Origin: Aggregatibacter segnis
GTDB taxonomy: Bacteria; Pseudomonadota; Gammaproteobacteria; Enterobacterales; Pasteurellaceae
DNA length: 64,000 nucleotides
Direction: 5' to 3'
NCBI RefSeq assembly: GCF_003130075.1
Contig: NZ_NRCW01000003.1
Location: forward strand, 247,739-311,738
Shown: positions 19,579 through 29,895 of the stretch, in pieces
How the letters are laid out: each line of letters starts with the position of its first letter
How positions within the stretch are numbered: position 1 is the first letter of the stretch
Made by a program: the position numbers and the translations under genes
The notes under the pieces: generated by a model
The model's database searches: none
What the model saw: only the letters and a program-made list of their open reading frames with translations
Told to the model about the DNA's origin: nothing

Positions 19579-21120
19579 ATGGACAATTATCAACAGGCGT
19601 TTCTAAAAAACTTTTTGGGCTCGAGTCCGGACTGGTACAAAATAACGATTGTCGCCTTTCTTGTTATTAACCCTATCTTATTTTCAATTTCGCCTTTCTG
19701 GGCTGGGTGGTTATTAGTCATTGAATTTATTTTCACCTTGGCGATGGCACTAAAATGCTATCCGTTACAACCCGGCGGGTTACTTGCTATTGAAGCGATT
19801 TTTATTGGTATGACAACACCAGAGCACATTAAAGCAGAAGTGTTGGCTAACTTTGAAGTGATTTTGCTATTGATGTTTATGGTGGCAGGTATTTACTTCA
19901 TGAAGCAGTTATTGTTGTTTGTGTTCACTAAACTGCTTCTTAACATCCATTCTAAATTAGTGCTTTCCTTGGCGTTTTGCTTCAGTGCAGCTTTTTTATC
20001 GGCATTTTTGGATGCGTTAACTGTGGTTGCGGTAATCATCAGCGTTGCAATGGGATTTTATGGCGTATACCACAAAGTCGCTTCCGGTGGCACATTCTAT
20101 GATTCTACCGATATTACGAATGACGAGAAAATCGGTTCTCACCATGAAACCTTAGAAGAATTCCGCGCCTTTTTACGTAGCTTAATGATGCATGCCGGGG
20201 TTGGTACTGCATTGGGTGGTGTTATGACGATGGTTGGTGAACCGCAGAATTTGATTATCGCAGACCAAGCTGGTTGGAATTTTGTTGAGTTTTTCCTTCG
20301 TATGGCGCCGGTGACTGTTCCTGTATTTATTTTTGGCTTGCTAACTTGTGTTGCGTTAGAGAAATTTCATTTGTTTGGGTACGGTGCAAAATTACCGCAA
20401 AAGGTATGGGAAGTATTGGCTGATTTTGATCGCGCCAATATGAAAAAAATGAGTAAACAAGAACGTCTGAAACTCATCGTGCAGGCAATAGTCGGTATTT
20501 GGTTGATTATCGGTTTAGCATTTCATTTAGCTTCCGTAGGGTTGATCGGGTTAAGTATTATCATTTTATGTACTGCATTTTGTGGTATCACAAGTGAGCA
20601 TACCTTAGGTAAGGCTTTCCAAGAGTCTTTGCCATTTACCGCACTTTTAGTGGTGTTCTTTACGATTGTTGCAGTGATTATCGACCAAAAACTTTTTGCA
20701 CCGATCGTGCATTATGTTTTGTCTGCGGAAGAAAGTACTCAACTCACATTATTCTATGCTTTCAACGGTATCCTTTCTGCTATTTCCGATAACGTATTTG
20801 TGGCAACAGTCTATATTAACGAAGCAAAAAATGCGTTGGCAGCGAATATTATTCCACCGCATCAGTTTGAATTATTAGCTGTGGCGATTAATACGGGAAC
20901 TAACTTGCCTTCCGTCGCAACACCAAACGGACAAGCGGCTTTCTTATTCTTATTAACATCATCGCTTGCGCCACTTATTAACCTCTCCTACGGTAGAATG
21001 GTTTACATGGCATTACCTTACACCATTGTGTTATCGTTGGTAGGTTTCTTGGCTGTGGAATATATTTTGCCGCCAATGACAATTTGGTTGGCGAATTTAG
21101 GCCTAATCATGCCGATTTAA
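19579..21120 (+). CDS. nhaB: Na+/H+ antiporter NhaB
   Basis: A 513-aa multi-pass inner-membrane antiporter that exports Na+ in exchange for H+. About a dozen hydrophobic segments are visible; motifs typical of the family include [19 protein letters not shown] (about residues 137-155), [21 protein letters not shown] and [18 protein letters not shown]. Length matches E. coli NhaB (513 aa). The 187-base divergent gap with fadR holds TTGACA-like stretches but no promoter I would assign. dsbB follows after 24 bases and is probably co-transcribed. Confidence 0.96.
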   Translation: MDNYQQAFLKNFLGSSPDWYKITIVAFLVINPILFSISPFWAGWLLVIEFIFTLAMALKCYPLQPGGLLAIEAIFIGMTTPEHIKAEVLANFEVILLLMFMVAGIYFMKQLLLFVFTKLLLNIHSKLVLSLAFCFSAAFLSAFLDALTVVAVIISVAMGFYGVYHKVASGGTFYDSTDITNDEKIGSHHETLEEFRAFLRSLMMHAGVGTALGGVMTMVGEPQNLIIADQAGWNFVEFFLRMAPVTVPVFIFGLLTCVALEKFHLFGYGAKLPQKVWEVLADFDRANMKKMSKQERLKLIVQAIVGIWLIIGLAFHLASVGLIGLSIIILCTAFCGITSEHTLGKAFQESLPFTALLVVFFTIVAVIIDQKLFAPIVHYVLSAEESTQLTLFYAFNGILSAISDNVFVATVYINEAKNALAANIIPPHQFELLAVAINTGTNLPSVATPNGQAAFLFLLTSSLAPLINLSYGRMVYMALPYTIVLSLVGFLAVEYILPPMTIWLANLGLIMPI

Positions 21121-21144
21121 CATTTTTTAGGGAGAAAGAGTGCT

Positions 21145-21684
21145 ATGCTAAAATTTTTCAAAACACTTTCCGTACAACGTAGCGGTTGGTTGTTATTGAT
21201 GATCTCAGCATTAGTGTTGGAAGGGATTGCACTTTATTTCCAATATGGCATGGAATTACAACCTTGCGTAATGTGCGTTTATGAAAGAGTGGCGTTATTT
21301 GGAGTAGCCTTTGCAGGACTTTTCGGTTTAATCGCACCACGTTTTTTAATCGTTCGTTTATTGGCGCTATTAATTGGTTTTGTCAGCGTGGTTAAAGGGC
21401 TGTTGCTTTCTCTCAAACATGTAGACTACCAACTTCATCCGGCGCCTTGGAACCAGTGTTCTTATTTGCCGGAATTTCCACAAACTCTACCGTTGGATAA
21501 ATGGTTTCCAGTGCTATTTCAACCTACTGGCTCTTGTGAGGATGTGGCTTGGTCATTCCTTGGCTTTTCAATGGCGCAATGGATTGTAGTCATGTTTGCC
21601 ATTTATTTGCTTGTGTTGTTAGTTGTTTTAATTAGCCAATTCAAGCGTCTTGATACGAGAGGGAGAAGACGTTTATTCAAGTAA
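21145..21684 (+). CDS. dsbB: Disulfide bond formation protein B
   Basis: A 179-aa four-helix inner-membrane oxidoreductase that reoxidises periplasmic DsbA and passes electrons to quinone. The first redox pair is C41-V-M-C44 in QPCVMCVYERVALFG; the second periplasmic pair is in WNQCSYLPEFP and PTGSCEDVAW. Length is close to E. coli DsbB (176 aa). The nhaB-dsbB arrangement is conserved in enterobacteria. A strong terminator follows. Confidence 0.96.
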   Translation: MLKFFKTLSVQRSGWLLLMISALVLEGIALYFQYGMELQPCVMCVYERVALFGVAFAGLFGLIAPRFLIVRLLALLIGFVSVVKGLLLSLKHVDYQLHPAPWNQCSYLPEFPQTLPLDKWFPVLFQPTGSCEDVAWSFLGFSMAQWIVVMFAIYLLVLLVVLISQFKRLDTRGRRRLFK

Positions 21685-21705
21685 CGTTTTCTATTGAATA
21701 GATGT

Positions 21706-21741
21706 AAAAAATGGTGTTGTATAAAACAACACCATTTTTTT
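21706..21741. terminator. Bidirectional terminator between dsbB and the mltF-side ORF
   Basis: ATGGTGTTGT / ACAACACCAT forms a 10-bp stem with a 5-base loop, flanked by A5 on the left and T6-7 on the right. It can serve dsbB on the plus strand and the small ORF at 21745-21891 on the minus strand. Confidence 0.9.
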
Positions 21742-21744
21742 ATT

Positions 21745-21891
21745 TCATATATCTTGCACCACGAATTGTAACGCATGGCGGGCAAACAATTTCGCTTTAC
21801 GTTGTTTTAAATGCTTTAAACGCAAAGTACGTGCTTGTTGTTGATGAATGAATTTTTTCTTAGTTGGTTTGAGAAATCTTTTCTTGTGCAT
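21745..21891 (-). CDS. Small highly basic protein (48 aa), unknown
   Basis: The ORF starts inside the last codons of mltF (32-base overlap) and ends next to a bidirectional terminator. GAGG lies 9 bases before the ATG, supporting translation. The product is very rich in Lys, Arg, His and Gln, begins [19 protein letters not shown] and ends [12 protein letters not shown]. The composition suggests nucleic-acid or ribosome association, but I do not recognise a family. A longer in-frame start at 21936 lacks a clear ribosome-binding site. It could be a chance ORF. Confidence 0.45.
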   Translation of the reverse strand: MHKKRFLKPTKKKFIHQQQARTLRLKHLKQRKAKLFARHALQFVVQDI

Positions 21892-23380
21892 GGATGTTTT
21901 CCTCTGTTTGTCGATTTTCATGTTGTTTATTTTCATTCAAATCAGAATGGTCTTTCTCTGCATTTTTGATCTCATTATCAGATTCTTGCGTTAATTTCTC
22001 ACTTTGATTTTGCTGAACGCGATAATAATTCACAATGCTATTCATGTAACGACGAATATTTTCGATGTATTGAAATGCTTCATAGCCTCTTGCATAGCCG
22101 TATTTAAGGTTTGAATAGTAACGTTTTTCGGCTAATAAAGGTAAATTCTTTTTGACATCAAGCCAGTTATCCGGATTTCCACCCAAGTTTTTAGTGAGGC
22201 GACGAGCATCCAGTAAATGACCTAACCCCATGTTATACGCTGCCAGCGCAAACCAAATTCTTTCTTCCTCATTGATGCTAGTTGGTATCTGTTCAAGCAG
22301 CCAATGTAAATATTCTGAACCGGCTTTGATACTTTGCTCGGGATCGGTTCGATCCTGAATTTTCATATGTTCAGCGGTATCTTTCGTCAGCATCATGATG
22401 CCTCTAACACCTGTTGGTGAGGTGGCATCTGGGTTCCAATGGGATTCCTGATAGGCGATTGCCGCTAATAAGCGCCAGTCCAAATCACCTTTATGCTTAG
22501 TAAAGAGCGGTTCAAATTTTGGAAGAATTGTTTCTATTGCATTTAAATAAGATTTTGCGTCAACATAGTCAAAGTCGCGAAAATGGCTAAAATATTTTTC
22601 TTCAATATTGGCAATTAAGCCGGAATCTATAGCGCCATTCATGAAATCTAATAAAGCTGATTGCAATTCATTGGATGCGTTATTCGCTAAATACCAATGC
22701 ACGCTCATTTCATCGGTTAAGTCAAAAGCCACAGCAATTTGTGGCTTAATATGTTGTGCAGCTGAAATATCTAAAGAATTGGCAACTGTATAGTCAATTT
22801 TGCCATCAGCAACTTGTAACAACAGTTCTTCTTGCGTTTGTTTTTTATCTACCACCCAGGTTAGATGGGAATTTTTTAGTTTGGCCTCTTTCAGGATGTG
22901 TTCCAATTCTGCATTATCCGGAATGACGAGTTGGCTATTAATTTGCGCTAGCGAACGTGGCCGATTTTCACCTTTTCGATAAGCAATTTGCCAAGAAGCA
23001 GAATAATATGACGGTCCTAATTGGAAATGTTCAACTTTATTGGGCTGATAAAAAAGATTGGCCGCCGCAATATCAATAGCATGATCATTTAAGGCGGTGA
23101 AAAGTTCTTCACTGTTGTTTAACGGTTTGATTTCTAACTCAACCTTCAAATAATCCGCAAACGCTTTACTGAGTTCGTATTCTAAACCGGATTGCCCTTC
23201 TGCATTGATAAAGTAAGAAATAGGATTGTTAATGGTTCCTACAATTAATTTGCCACGACTTTGAATGGCGTGATAAGGATTTTCTTCCGAAGACATGATT
23301 TGTCGCCATGGAAATACCATATCTAACGCCCATAAGAGCAAGCATACGCCTGCAATAATGCGTAAAAATAAACCTTTCAA
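21860..23380 (-). CDS. mltF: Membrane-bound lytic murein transglycosylase F
   Basis: A 506-aa protein with an N-terminal hydrophobic signal (about residues 3-22), a periplasmic SBP_bac_3 solute-binding-like domain (about 45-270) and a C-terminal SLT transglycosylase domain. The catalytic Glu is about E312 in [21 protein letters not shown], followed by MLT and [16 protein letters not shown]. The enzyme cleaves peptidoglycan with formation of 1,6-anhydromuramic ends. No lipobox is evident at the signal. The last ~45 residues are polar, Glu/Asn/His-rich and low in complexity, extending beyond the SLT core. Confidence 0.93.
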   Translation of the reverse strand: MKGLFLRIIAGVCLLLWALDMVFPWRQIMSSEENPYHAIQSRGKLIVGTINNPISYFINAEGQSGLEYELSKAFADYLKVELEIKPLNNSEELFTALNDHAIDIAAANLFYQPNKVEHFQLGPSYYSASWQIAYRKGENRPRSLAQINSQLVIPDNAELEHILKEAKLKNSHLTWVVDKKQTQEELLLQVADGKIDYTVANSLDISAAQHIKPQIAVAFDLTDEMSVHWYLANNASNELQSALLDFMNGAIDSGLIANIEEKYFSHFRDFDYVDAKSYLNAIETILPKFEPLFTKHKGDLDWRLLAAIAYQESHWNPDATSPTGVRGIMMLTKDTAEHMKIQDRTDPEQSIKAGSEYLHWLLEQIPTSINEEERIWFALAAYNMGLGHLLDARRLTKNLGGNPDNWLDVKKNLPLLAEKRYYSNLKYGYARGYEAFQYIENIRRYMNSIVNYYRVQQNQSEKLTQESDNEIKNAEKDHSDLNENKQHENRQTEENIHAQEKISQTN

Positions 23381-23403
23381 ATGATCTCTTTCTCTAAAAA
23401 ATA

Positions 23404-23757
23404 TTAGCGATTCCGCTCAATAATGACACCAACGTTATTGGCTTGTGCAACAGCTTTTGGTTTACTCAATTTGAGTCGAAGTCGACTAATGTTAAATTGA
23501 CGTTGTAATTGATCAGCCACTTCATTAGCAACCCGTTCGATTAAAAAGAATGGCTTGGATTGCACGTAATCAATGATAAATTGGCTGATTTCGGCATAAT
23601 TTAACGTGTATTGAACATCATCAGTGAGTGCAGCCTGATGCGTATCCCAAGCCATTTCGACATCAAAGATCAGTTTTTGTTTAATTTGTTGTTCCCAATC
23701 ATAAACGCCAATTTGCGCAAATACACTCAATCCTTCAATAAAAATGAGATCTTTCAT
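23404..23757 (-). CDS. folB: Dihydroneopterin aldolase
   Basis: A 117-aa folate-pathway enzyme that converts dihydroneopterin to hydroxymethyldihydropterin and glycolaldehyde, acting as an octamer. Features include the start [21 protein letters not shown] with the family Glu/Tyr positions, and [13 protein letters not shown] in the middle with the catalytic lysine usually in the KPKA stretch near residue 103. Length fits E. coli FolB (122 aa). It is divergent from plsY and sits 23 bases downstream of the mltF start. Confidence 0.93.
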   Translation of the reverse strand: MKDLIFIEGLSVFAQIGVYDWEQQIKQKLIFDVEMAWDTHQAALTDDVQYTLNYAEISQFIIDYVQSKPFFLIERVANEVADQLQRQFNISRLRLKLSKPKAVAQANNVGVIIERNR

Positions 23758-23851
23758 GATGTTCCTATCGTTATCGCTTAAATTTTTGTGGGCTTATACT
23801 ATCAACTTTGGGTACAATAGACGAACAATTTTTCCACTCCAAGGAAGTCCT

Positions 23852-24448
23852 ATGAGCCTTTTCGCCCTTTTCTACATGTTATTGAGCTATTTACTTGGTT
23901 CTATTTCTAGCGCGATTTTATTATGCCGTATTGCCGGCTTACCGGATCCAAGAAAGGCAGGATCGAATAATCCTGGCGCAACAAATGTATTGCGTATTGG
24001 TGGACGTTGGATTGCGCTTGGAGTTTTAATTTGTGACATCTTAAAAGGTATGTTGCCGGTTTGGCTCGGTTACTCTTTAGGCTTAACCCAATTTGAATTA
24101 GGCATGGTGGCGTTAGGGGCATGTTTAGGGCATATTTTTCCTATTTTCTTCAAGTTTAAAGGAGGAAAGGGAGTAGCAACAGCTTTCGGAGCCATTGCAC
24201 CAATTGGTTGGGGGGTATTATTTTCTACATTGGGAACTTGGGTTTTCGTCTTCCTCATTAGCGGTTATTCCTCCCTTAGCGCAGTAATTAGCGCATTGTT
24301 GGTGCCACTCTATGTTTGGTGGTTTAAACCGGAGTTTACCTTCCCTGTTGCTTTAGTTTGTTGTCTTCTCATTTACCGTCACCATGAGAACATTCAACGT
24401 TTATGGCGCGGAGAAGAAGATAAAATGTGGAATAAGTTTAAAAAGTAG
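23852..24448 (+). CDS. plsY: Glycerol-3-phosphate acyltransferase PlsY
   Basis: A 198-aa inner-membrane acyltransferase that uses acyl phosphate to acylate glycerol 3-phosphate at position 1. Start 23852 ([17 protein letters not shown]) is chosen because AAGGAAG lies just upstream; a longer reading frame from 23744 would overlap folB and add an unrelated N-terminus. Five hydrophobic segments and the loops [12 protein letters not shown] and [12 protein letters not shown] are PlsY signatures. It is convergent with sodA, with which it shares a terminator. Confidence 0.95.
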   Translation: MSLFALFYMLLSYLLGSISSAILLCRIAGLPDPRKAGSNNPGATNVLRIGGRWIALGVLICDILKGMLPVWLGYSLGLTQFELGMVALGACLGHIFPIFFKFKGGKGVATAFGAIAPIGWGVLFSTLGTWVFVFLISGYSSLSAVISALLVPLYVWWFKPEFTFPVALVCCLLIYRHHENIQRLWRGEEDKMWNKFKK

Positions 24449-24465
24449 CAGTGAAAACCAAGAAT

Positions 24466-24501
24466 AAAAAAGTGCGGTCATTTTTGACCGCACTTTTTCT
24501 T
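24466..24501. terminator. Bidirectional terminator of plsY and sodA from inverted uptake signals
   Basis: AAAGTGCGGTCA (24469-24480) pairs perfectly with TGACCGCACTTT (24485-24496) around a TTTT loop, with A and T runs on either side. Both arms are uptake-signal cores. Confidence 0.88.
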
Positions 24502-24515
24502 TTTATAAGCCTTAA

Positions 24516-25160
24516 TTAGTGGTGAGCACCGGCTAATGCTTTTTCAAAACGTTCGTTAGCAAAATCCCAGTTCAAGACATTCCAGAATTCTTTGATGTAG
24601 TCCGGACGGCGGTTTTGGAATTTCAAATAGTAAGCGTGCTCCCAAACGTCTAAACCGAAGATTGGTGTGCCTGAACAGCCGGCAAATTCTTTACCCATAA
24701 CTGGGTTGTCTTGGTTTGCTGTAGAAACCACGGCAAGTTTACCGTTTTCCAATACTAGCCATGCCCAACCGGAACCGAAACGGGTCGCTGCTGCTTTTTC
24801 AAATTCCGCTTTGAAGTTTTCGACAGAACCAAAGTCACGTTCGATGGCATCTTTTAGTGCGCCTTGTAAAGTAGTACCTTTTTTCAAACTTTTCCAGAAT
24901 AAGCTGTGGTTTAAGTGACCGCCTGCATTGTTGCGTAACGCCGGGCGTTTTTCAGGTGCAACTTCATGTAAGTGCGCCAATAATTTACCTGGGCAACCGC
25001 CGGCAAGCTCTTGTAATTCTGGGGAGTTTTCTAACACAGCGTTCGCGTTGTTAACATAGGCTTGGTGATGTTTAGTATGGTGGATTTCCATGGTTTGCGC
25101 ATCGAAATGGGGTTCTAATGCGTCATAGGCATAACCTAATTCAGGTAAAGTATAAGCCAT
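24516..25160 (-). CDS. sodA: Superoxide dismutase [Mn]
   Basis: A 214-aa cytoplasmic enzyme dismutating superoxide. Metal ligands are visible as H27 (EIHHTKHH), H85 ([10 protein letters not shown]), D171 and H175 (LDVWEHAYY). The GGHxNHSLFW motif and Q150 in [10 protein letters not shown] indicate the manganese rather than the iron form. It is monocistronic; an FNR-like box lies at 25223-25236 over the -35 region of the likely promoter, consistent with anaerobic repression as known for E. coli sodA. Confidence 0.95.
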   Translation of the reverse strand: MAYTLPELGYAYDALEPHFDAQTMEIHHTKHHQAYVNNANAVLENSPELQELAGGCPGKLLAHLHEVAPEKRPALRNNAGGHLNHSLFWKSLKKGTTLQGALKDAIERDFGSVENFKAEFEKAAATRFGSGWAWLVLENGKLAVVSTANQDNPVMGKEFAGCSGTPIFGLDVWEHAYYLKFQNRRPDYIKEFWNVLNWDFANERFEKALAGAHH

Positions 25161-25207
25161 AATTTTTTCCTTTTGTTAGAGTAAATTCATGTTTAAAAAA
25201 CGGGAAA

Positions 25208-25236
25208 ATGATAGCACAAAAATTGATTAAGATCAT
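25208..25236 (-). promoter_or_regulatory. sodA promoter with FNR-like box
   Basis: TTGATTAAGATCAT (25223-25236) matches the FNR consensus TTGATNNNNATCAA at 9 of 10 positions. A minus-strand -10 TATCAT lies at 25213-25208, placing the box over the -35 element, a repressing position. Function is inferred from sequence only. Confidence 0.55.
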
Positions 25237-25255
25237 TAAATGCTAGGGTTGATGC

Positions 25256-25296
25256 ATAAAAAAGAAGATGGCAACTAGCCATCTTCTTTATTTTTT
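25256..25296 (-). terminator. Rho-independent terminator of maeB
   Basis: AAAGAAGATGGC / GCCATCTTCTTT forms a perfect 12-bp stem with a 5-base loop; the flanking A-run becomes a T-run on the minus strand. It begins 17 bases beyond the maeB stop. Confidence 0.9.
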
Positions 25297-25305
25297 GTTA
25301 GGCCA

Positions 25306-27570
25306 TTATTGTGCTTTTACCGCAGCAATTGCCACCATATTAATAATACGGCGAACAGAAGCGACTGACGTTAAAATATGCGCTGATTTTTTCAAGCCCA
25401 TTAAGATTGGTCCAACGGTTGTCGGTGTTGCCGTGCCTTGTAATAGATTTAAGCTGATACGCGCAGCTTCCATATTTGGCATCACTAGCACGTTTGCCGC
25501 GCCTTTGAGTGGGCTGTCCGGCATCACGTCATCACGGAGCTGTTGTGATAAGGCAACGTCACAGTGCATTTCGCCGTCAATGGAGAGTTCCGGCGCTCTT
25601 TCTTTCACTAAACGTAAAACGTTACGCATTTTGACCGCACTTGGGGTGTTATTGCTACCGTAATTGGAATGTGAAATTAAGGCAATTTGCGGTTCGATAC
25701 CAAACAGGCTGACTTCTTTCGCTGTCATGAGCGTAATTTCTGCCAATTCTTCCGCTGTCGGATCGTTGTTCACGAAGGTATCGGCAAGAAATAAGTTGCC
25801 TGCCGGTAGCACCAAACCGTTAACGGTAGCGGCCGTATGGACGCCTTCTTGCAAACCAATGACGTTTTTGAGGGTTTTTAAATGATCAGCATAATGTCCT
25901 ACTAAACCACACAACATGGCGTCGGCATGACCTAAATGTAACAATACGGCACCGATGGCGGTTGGGTTGTTAAACATTTCACGTTTGGCAATACTTGGTG
26001 TGACGCCAGAGCGTTTGAGCATGTCATAGTAAGTTTTACAGCATTCTTGATAACGTGCGTCATTTTCGATGTTAATTAGCTCGAAATCACGCCCTGCCTG
26101 AATATGCAAACCGAGTTTTTTAATGCGTTGTTCAATCACGCTTGGGCGACCGAGTAAAATCGGATAAGCGATGCCTAAGGTCGAGATTTCTTGAACTGCG
26201 TGTAAAATTCGGGTTTCTTCACCGTCGGTTAATAACACACGTTTCTTGTTTTGTTTTGCTTGCGCAAATACCGGTTTCATAAACAAGTTGGTTTTATAAA
26301 CGAACTGGGTGAGTTGCTCGATGTAAGCATCAAAATCTTTAATTGGACGGGTTGCGACACCGGAATCCATCGCGGCTTTTGCCACGGCTGGTGCGATACG
26401 CACGATTAAACGCGGATCGAATGGTTTTGGAATAATGTATTCCGGACCGAAAGACAATTCGCTGTCACCGTAAGCGGAGGTAACGACATCGCTTTGCTCT
26501 GCCAAGGCTAAATCAGCAATAGCACGGACCGCGGCAAGTTTCATTTCTTCGTTAATGGTGGTGGCGCTGACATCCAATGCACCACGGAAAATGAACGGGA
26601 AGCAAAGTACGTTGTTGACTTGGTTTGGGTAGTCGGAACGACCGGTACATACAATGGCATCCGGGCGGGCTTCTTTTGCCAATGGTGGCAGAATTTCCGG
26701 TTCAGGGTTGGCGAGTGCCAAAATCAACGGATGTGCCGCCATGGTTTTAACCATTTCTTGCGTTAACGTGCCGGCAGCAGAACAGCCTAAGAAAATATCC
26801 GCGTTCGGAATGACTTCCGCTAACGTACGCTTGCCGTTATCGTCAATCGCATACAGTTTTTTGGTTTCATCCATGCGATCATCACGGTTTTTATAGATTA
26901 CGCCTTTGGAGTCACACACGGTGATATTTTCTTGTTTCATACCGAGGGAAACTAATAAGTTTAAGCACGCAATCGATGCCGCACCGGCACCGGAGGCAAC
27001 CAGTTTCACATTTTCAATTTTTTTATCAACAATGCGTAAGCCGTTGAGCACTGCGGCGGCAGAAATAATTGCGGTGCCGTGTTGGTCATCGTGGAAGACA
27101 GGGATTTTCATTCTTTCACGTAATTTACGTTCAATATAAAAACACTCCGGTGCTTTAATGTCTTCTAAGTTAATGCCGCCGAAGGTGGGTTCAAGAGACG
27201 CAATAATATCGATGAGTTTGTCTGGGTCGTGTTCATTTACTTCAATATCGAATACGTTGACACCGGCGAATTTTTTAAACAATACGCCTTTCCCTTCCAT
27301 CACAGGTTTACCTGCTAAAGCCCCAATATTCCCTAAACCAAGCACTGCCGTACCGTTCGAAATTACCGCCACCAAGTTGCCACGAGAGGTATATTTATAG
27401 GAGTCCGCCGGATCTGCCTGAATGGCTAAACAAGGTGCCGCAACACCGGGGGAATAAGCCAAGGCTAAGTCGCGTTGGGTGGCAAGCGATTTGGTTGGTG
27501 TCACTTCAATTTTTCCCGGAATTGGGAATTTGTGGAAATCTAATGCCGCTTTTTTAAGTTGTTCATCCAT
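25306..27570 (-). CDS. maeB: NADP-dependent malic enzyme (MaeB, with phosphotransacetylase-like C-terminus)
   Basis: A 754-aa hybrid enzyme that decarboxylates malate to pyruvate with reduction of NADP. The N-terminal malic enzyme domain (about 1-430) shows [27 protein letters not shown] and the nucleotide-binding [15 protein letters not shown]. The C-terminal half (about 430-754) is a phosphotransacetylase-like domain considered regulatory, with acetyl-CoA as effector in E. coli. Length agrees with E. coli MaeB (759 aa). It is monocistronic. Confidence 0.96.
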   Translation of the reverse strand: MDEQLKKAALDFHKFPIPGKIEVTPTKSLATQRDLALAYSPGVAAPCLAIQADPADSYKYTSRGNLVAVISNGTAVLGLGNIGALAGKPVMEGKGVLFKKFAGVNVFDIEVNEHDPDKLIDIIASLEPTFGGINLEDIKAPECFYIERKLRERMKIPVFHDDQHGTAIISAAAVLNGLRIVDKKIENVKLVASGAGAASIACLNLLVSLGMKQENITVCDSKGVIYKNRDDRMDETKKLYAIDDNGKRTLAEVIPNADIFLGCSAAGTLTQEMVKTMAAHPLILALANPEPEILPPLAKEARPDAIVCTGRSDYPNQVNNVLCFPFIFRGALDVSATTINEEMKLAAVRAIADLALAEQSDVVTSAYGDSELSFGPEYIIPKPFDPRLIVRIAPAVAKAAMDSGVATRPIKDFDAYIEQLTQFVYKTNLFMKPVFAQAKQNKKRVLLTDGEETRILHAVQEISTLGIAYPILLGRPSVIEQRIKKLGLHIQAGRDFELINIENDARYQECCKTYYDMLKRSGVTPSIAKREMFNNPTAIGAVLLHLGHADAMLCGLVGHYADHLKTLKNVIGLQEGVHTAATVNGLVLPAGNLFLADTFVNNDPTAEELAEITLMTAKEVSLFGIEPQIALISHSNYGSNNTPSAVKMRNVLRLVKERAPELSIDGEMHCDVALSQQLRDDVMPDSPLKGAANVLVMPNMEAARISLNLLQGTATPTTVGPILMGLKKSAHILTSVASVRRIINMVAIAAVKAQ

Positions 27571-27798
27571 AAAAATATCCTCTTTTGAATAAATTCAGTT
27601 AGAAAAAAGTACCCCGCATTATAATTAAAATAGAAAAGAATTCTGTGACATTTCACACATTATTAACAATTTGTCGGAAGTATGAAATGTTGGTCTATGG
27701 TGTTTTAATAAAGTGCGGTTATTTCTTGTCGTGTTTTTCCATGGGCGAAGGGCGAAAATTAGCGCTATAATGCGCGAGGATTTTTATAAGGAATTTCT

Positions 27799-28503
27799 AT
27801 GCGCTTAGATAAATTTTTAGCGGAAACAACCGGTTTAACCCGTTCACAGGCGGCAAAAGTGTTGCGTCAAAGTGCGGTCACGATTAACGGTAAAATTGAA
27901 AAGAGCGGGGCGGCGAAAGTGAGCTCTGATGATGAAATTTATTATGATGGTGAGCGTTTAACTTGGGTGGAAAATGGGCAATACATTATGTTGCACAAAC
28001 CACAAGGTTACATTTGCTCCCATGAAGATGGCGATCATCCGACGATTTATCAATTTTTTGATTATCCTTTATCTACCCGTTTGCACAGTGCCGGGCGGCT
28101 GGATGTGGATACCACAGGTTTGGTGCTGTTGACAGATGATGGACAGTGGTCTCACCGTATTACATCACCAAAACACCATTACCCGAAAACCTATTTGGTG
28201 ACCTTGGCAGATCCCGTTGAAGCGAATTATGCGCAGGCTTGTGCCGAGGGCATTTTATTGCGTGGGGAAAAGGACCCGACCAAACCGGCTGAGTTAGAAA
28301 TTTTAGATGATTACAATGTCAATTTGACGATCAGCGAAGGCCGTTATCATCAAGTAAAACGGATGTTTGCCGCCTTGGGAAATAAGGTCGTCGGGTTGCA
28401 TCGCTGGAAAATCGGCAATTTGACGCTAGATGATGATTTAGGCGAAGGGGAATTTCGTCATCTCACTGAGGAAGAAATCGCTTATTTTATAGGAGAGGTA
28501 TAG
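27799..28503 (+). CDS. rsuA: 16S rRNA pseudouridine(516) synthase
   Basis: A 234-aa RsuA-family pseudouridine synthase that modifies U516 of 16S rRNA. An N-terminal S4 RNA-binding domain (MRLDKFLAETTGLTRSQAAKVL) precedes the catalytic domain with GRLDVDTTGLVLLTDDG; the catalytic Asp is D102, the same number as in E. coli RsuA. The C-terminus has ISEGRYHQVKRMFAALGNKV. The downstream bcr-type gene begins 1 base after the stop, so the two form a transcription unit. Confidence 0.94.
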   Translation: MRLDKFLAETTGLTRSQAAKVLRQSAVTINGKIEKSGAAKVSSDDEIYYDGERLTWVENGQYIMLHKPQGYICSHEDGDHPTIYQFFDYPLSTRLHSAGRLDVDTTGLVLLTDDGQWSHRITSPKHHYPKTYLVTLADPVEANYAQACAEGILLRGEKDPTKPAELEILDDYNVNLTISEGRYHQVKRMFAALGNKVVGLHRWKIGNLTLDDDLGEGEFRHLTEEEIAYFIGEV

Positions 28504-28504
28504 T

Positions 28505-29701
28505 TTGAGTTCAAGCAAAGTCGTTAAAACAAATTTTATTTTCGTTGTTGCTTTAGGCATTTTATCTATGTTGCCGCCGTTGGGCGTAGACATGTATTTG
28601 CCGGCATTTTTAACTATTGCGCAAGATTTTGGTGTGACCAATGATCAAGTGCAACATACGTTAACGTCTTTTGCTTATGGTTTAGCGCTTGGGCAATTAT
28701 TCTGGGGTCCGTTCGGTGATAGTTTCGGGCGAAAGCCGATTATTTTGTTAGGCGTGGCGGTTGCCGCTGTTGCCGCCTTAATTCTGACTCAAATACATTC
28801 GATTGGAAATTTCACCGCACTTCGTTTCGTGCAGGGGTTCTTTGGTGCCGCACCGGTCGTGTTGGTGGGCGCCTTATTACGGGATTTATTTGATAAAAAT
28901 GAATTATCCAAAATGATGTCAACCATCAGCTTGGTATTTATGGTTGCGCCATTATTAGCACCGATTATTGGCGGTTATATTGTGTACTTTTTCCACTGGC
29001 ATGCCATTTTTTATGTTATTGCCTTTATGGGTTTTTTGAGCATTTTATTGGTTTTCTTCGTGATTCCCGAAACACATCATCACGATAAACGTATTCCTTT
29101 ACGCTTGAATGTCATTGCTCGAAACTTCATGGCATTGTGGAAACAAAAACAAGTATTGGGTTACATGTTTGCCACCTCTTTTGCTTTCGGTGGTTTGTTT
29201 GCTTTCGTGACAGCAGGCTCCATTGTCTATATCGGCATTTATGGTATTAAACCGGAAAATTTTGGTTATTTTTTCATGCTGAATATTGGCATTATGACAT
29301 TCAGTTCCTTTCTGAACGGGCGTTTAGTTGGTAAATTCGGGGCGGAAACCATGTTGCGTTATGGGCTTGGTGTTCAATTTTTCGCCGGTGTTTGGTTGAT
29401 GGGTGTCATCCTATTTGATTTAGGGTTTTGGCCAATGGCATTAGGTATTGCCGTATTTGTTGGGCAAAACCCGTTGATCTCTTCTAATTCCATGGCGTCT
29501 ATTTTAGAAAAATTCCCTAATGCGGCAGGTTCGGCAAATTCGATGGTGGGCAGCGTTCGTTTTGGTATTGGCGCCGGTATTGGCTCGTTAATTGCGTTAA
29601 TGCCTACAGACAGTGCATTGCCCATGTTATTAACGATGGGCGCCTGTTCGCTTGTATCCGTTCTTTTCTATATTTTTTTAACGGCGAAAAACCTTAAATA
29701 A
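28505..29701 (+). CDS. bcr: Bcr/CflA-family drug-resistance MFS transporter
   Basis: A 398-aa major facilitator protein with 12 hydrophobic segments. The start LPPLGVDMYLPAFLTIAQDFGV and the loop motif GPFGDSFGRKPIILLGV are typical of the Bcr/CflA proton-driven exporters (bicyclomycin, sulfonamide, or cysteine/dipeptide export in E. coli). The start is a TTG one base after the rsuA stop with AGGAGAGG in the ideal position. The rsuA-bcr pairing is also found in E. coli. The physiological substrate cannot be read from the sequence. Confidence 0.87.
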   Translation: MSSSKVVKTNFIFVVALGILSMLPPLGVDMYLPAFLTIAQDFGVTNDQVQHTLTSFAYGLALGQLFWGPFGDSFGRKPIILLGVAVAAVAALILTQIHSIGNFTALRFVQGFFGAAPVVLVGALLRDLFDKNELSKMMSTISLVFMVAPLLAPIIGGYIVYFFHWHAIFYVIAFMGFLSILLVFFVIPETHHHDKRIPLRLNVIARNFMALWKQKQVLGYMFATSFAFGGLFAFVTAGSIVYIGIYGIKPENFGYFFMLNIGIMTFSSFLNGRLVGKFGAETMLRYGLGVQFFAGVWLMGVILFDLGFWPMALGIAVFVGQNPLISSNSMASILEKFPNAAGSANSMVGSVRFGIGAGIGSLIALMPTDSALPMLLTMGACSLVSVLFYIFLTAKNLK

Positions 29702-29708
29702 TCACCCG

Positions 29709-29732
29709 GCCACATTCGGTCGAATGTGGCTT
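29709..29732 (+). terminator. Hairpin downstream of the bcr-type gene
   Basis: GCCACATTCG / CGAATGTGGC forms a perfect 10-bp stem around a GT loop, but the following sequence (TTAAATTC) is a poor T-run. Termination is therefore likely but not certain. Confidence 0.5.
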
Positions 29733-29746
29733 AAATTCATTGATGA

Positions 29747-29821
29747 TACCTATTCTCATTCTTGATAAAGACGTAAACTTGTTCTAAGTCAAAAAGTGGT
29801 TAAACTACCACTAAATGGTTA
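29747..29821 (+). promoter_or_regulatory. Candidate NarP heptamers upstream of the ccm operon
   Basis: TACCTAT (29747-29753) is a perfect NarL/NarP heptamer (TACYYMT), and TACCACT-AA-ATGGTTA (29806-29821) is an imperfect 7-2-7 inverted pair. They lie 75-150 bases before the ccmA start. Nitrate/nitrite control of c-type cytochrome assembly is known in this group, so the reading is plausible but unproven. Confidence 0.4.
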
Positions 29822-29895
29822 TGTTATTTAACCCTGCCATTTAATTTCCTTATGATAGAATGCCCCGCAAAAATAAGTCTGTGAAACAATCTGTT

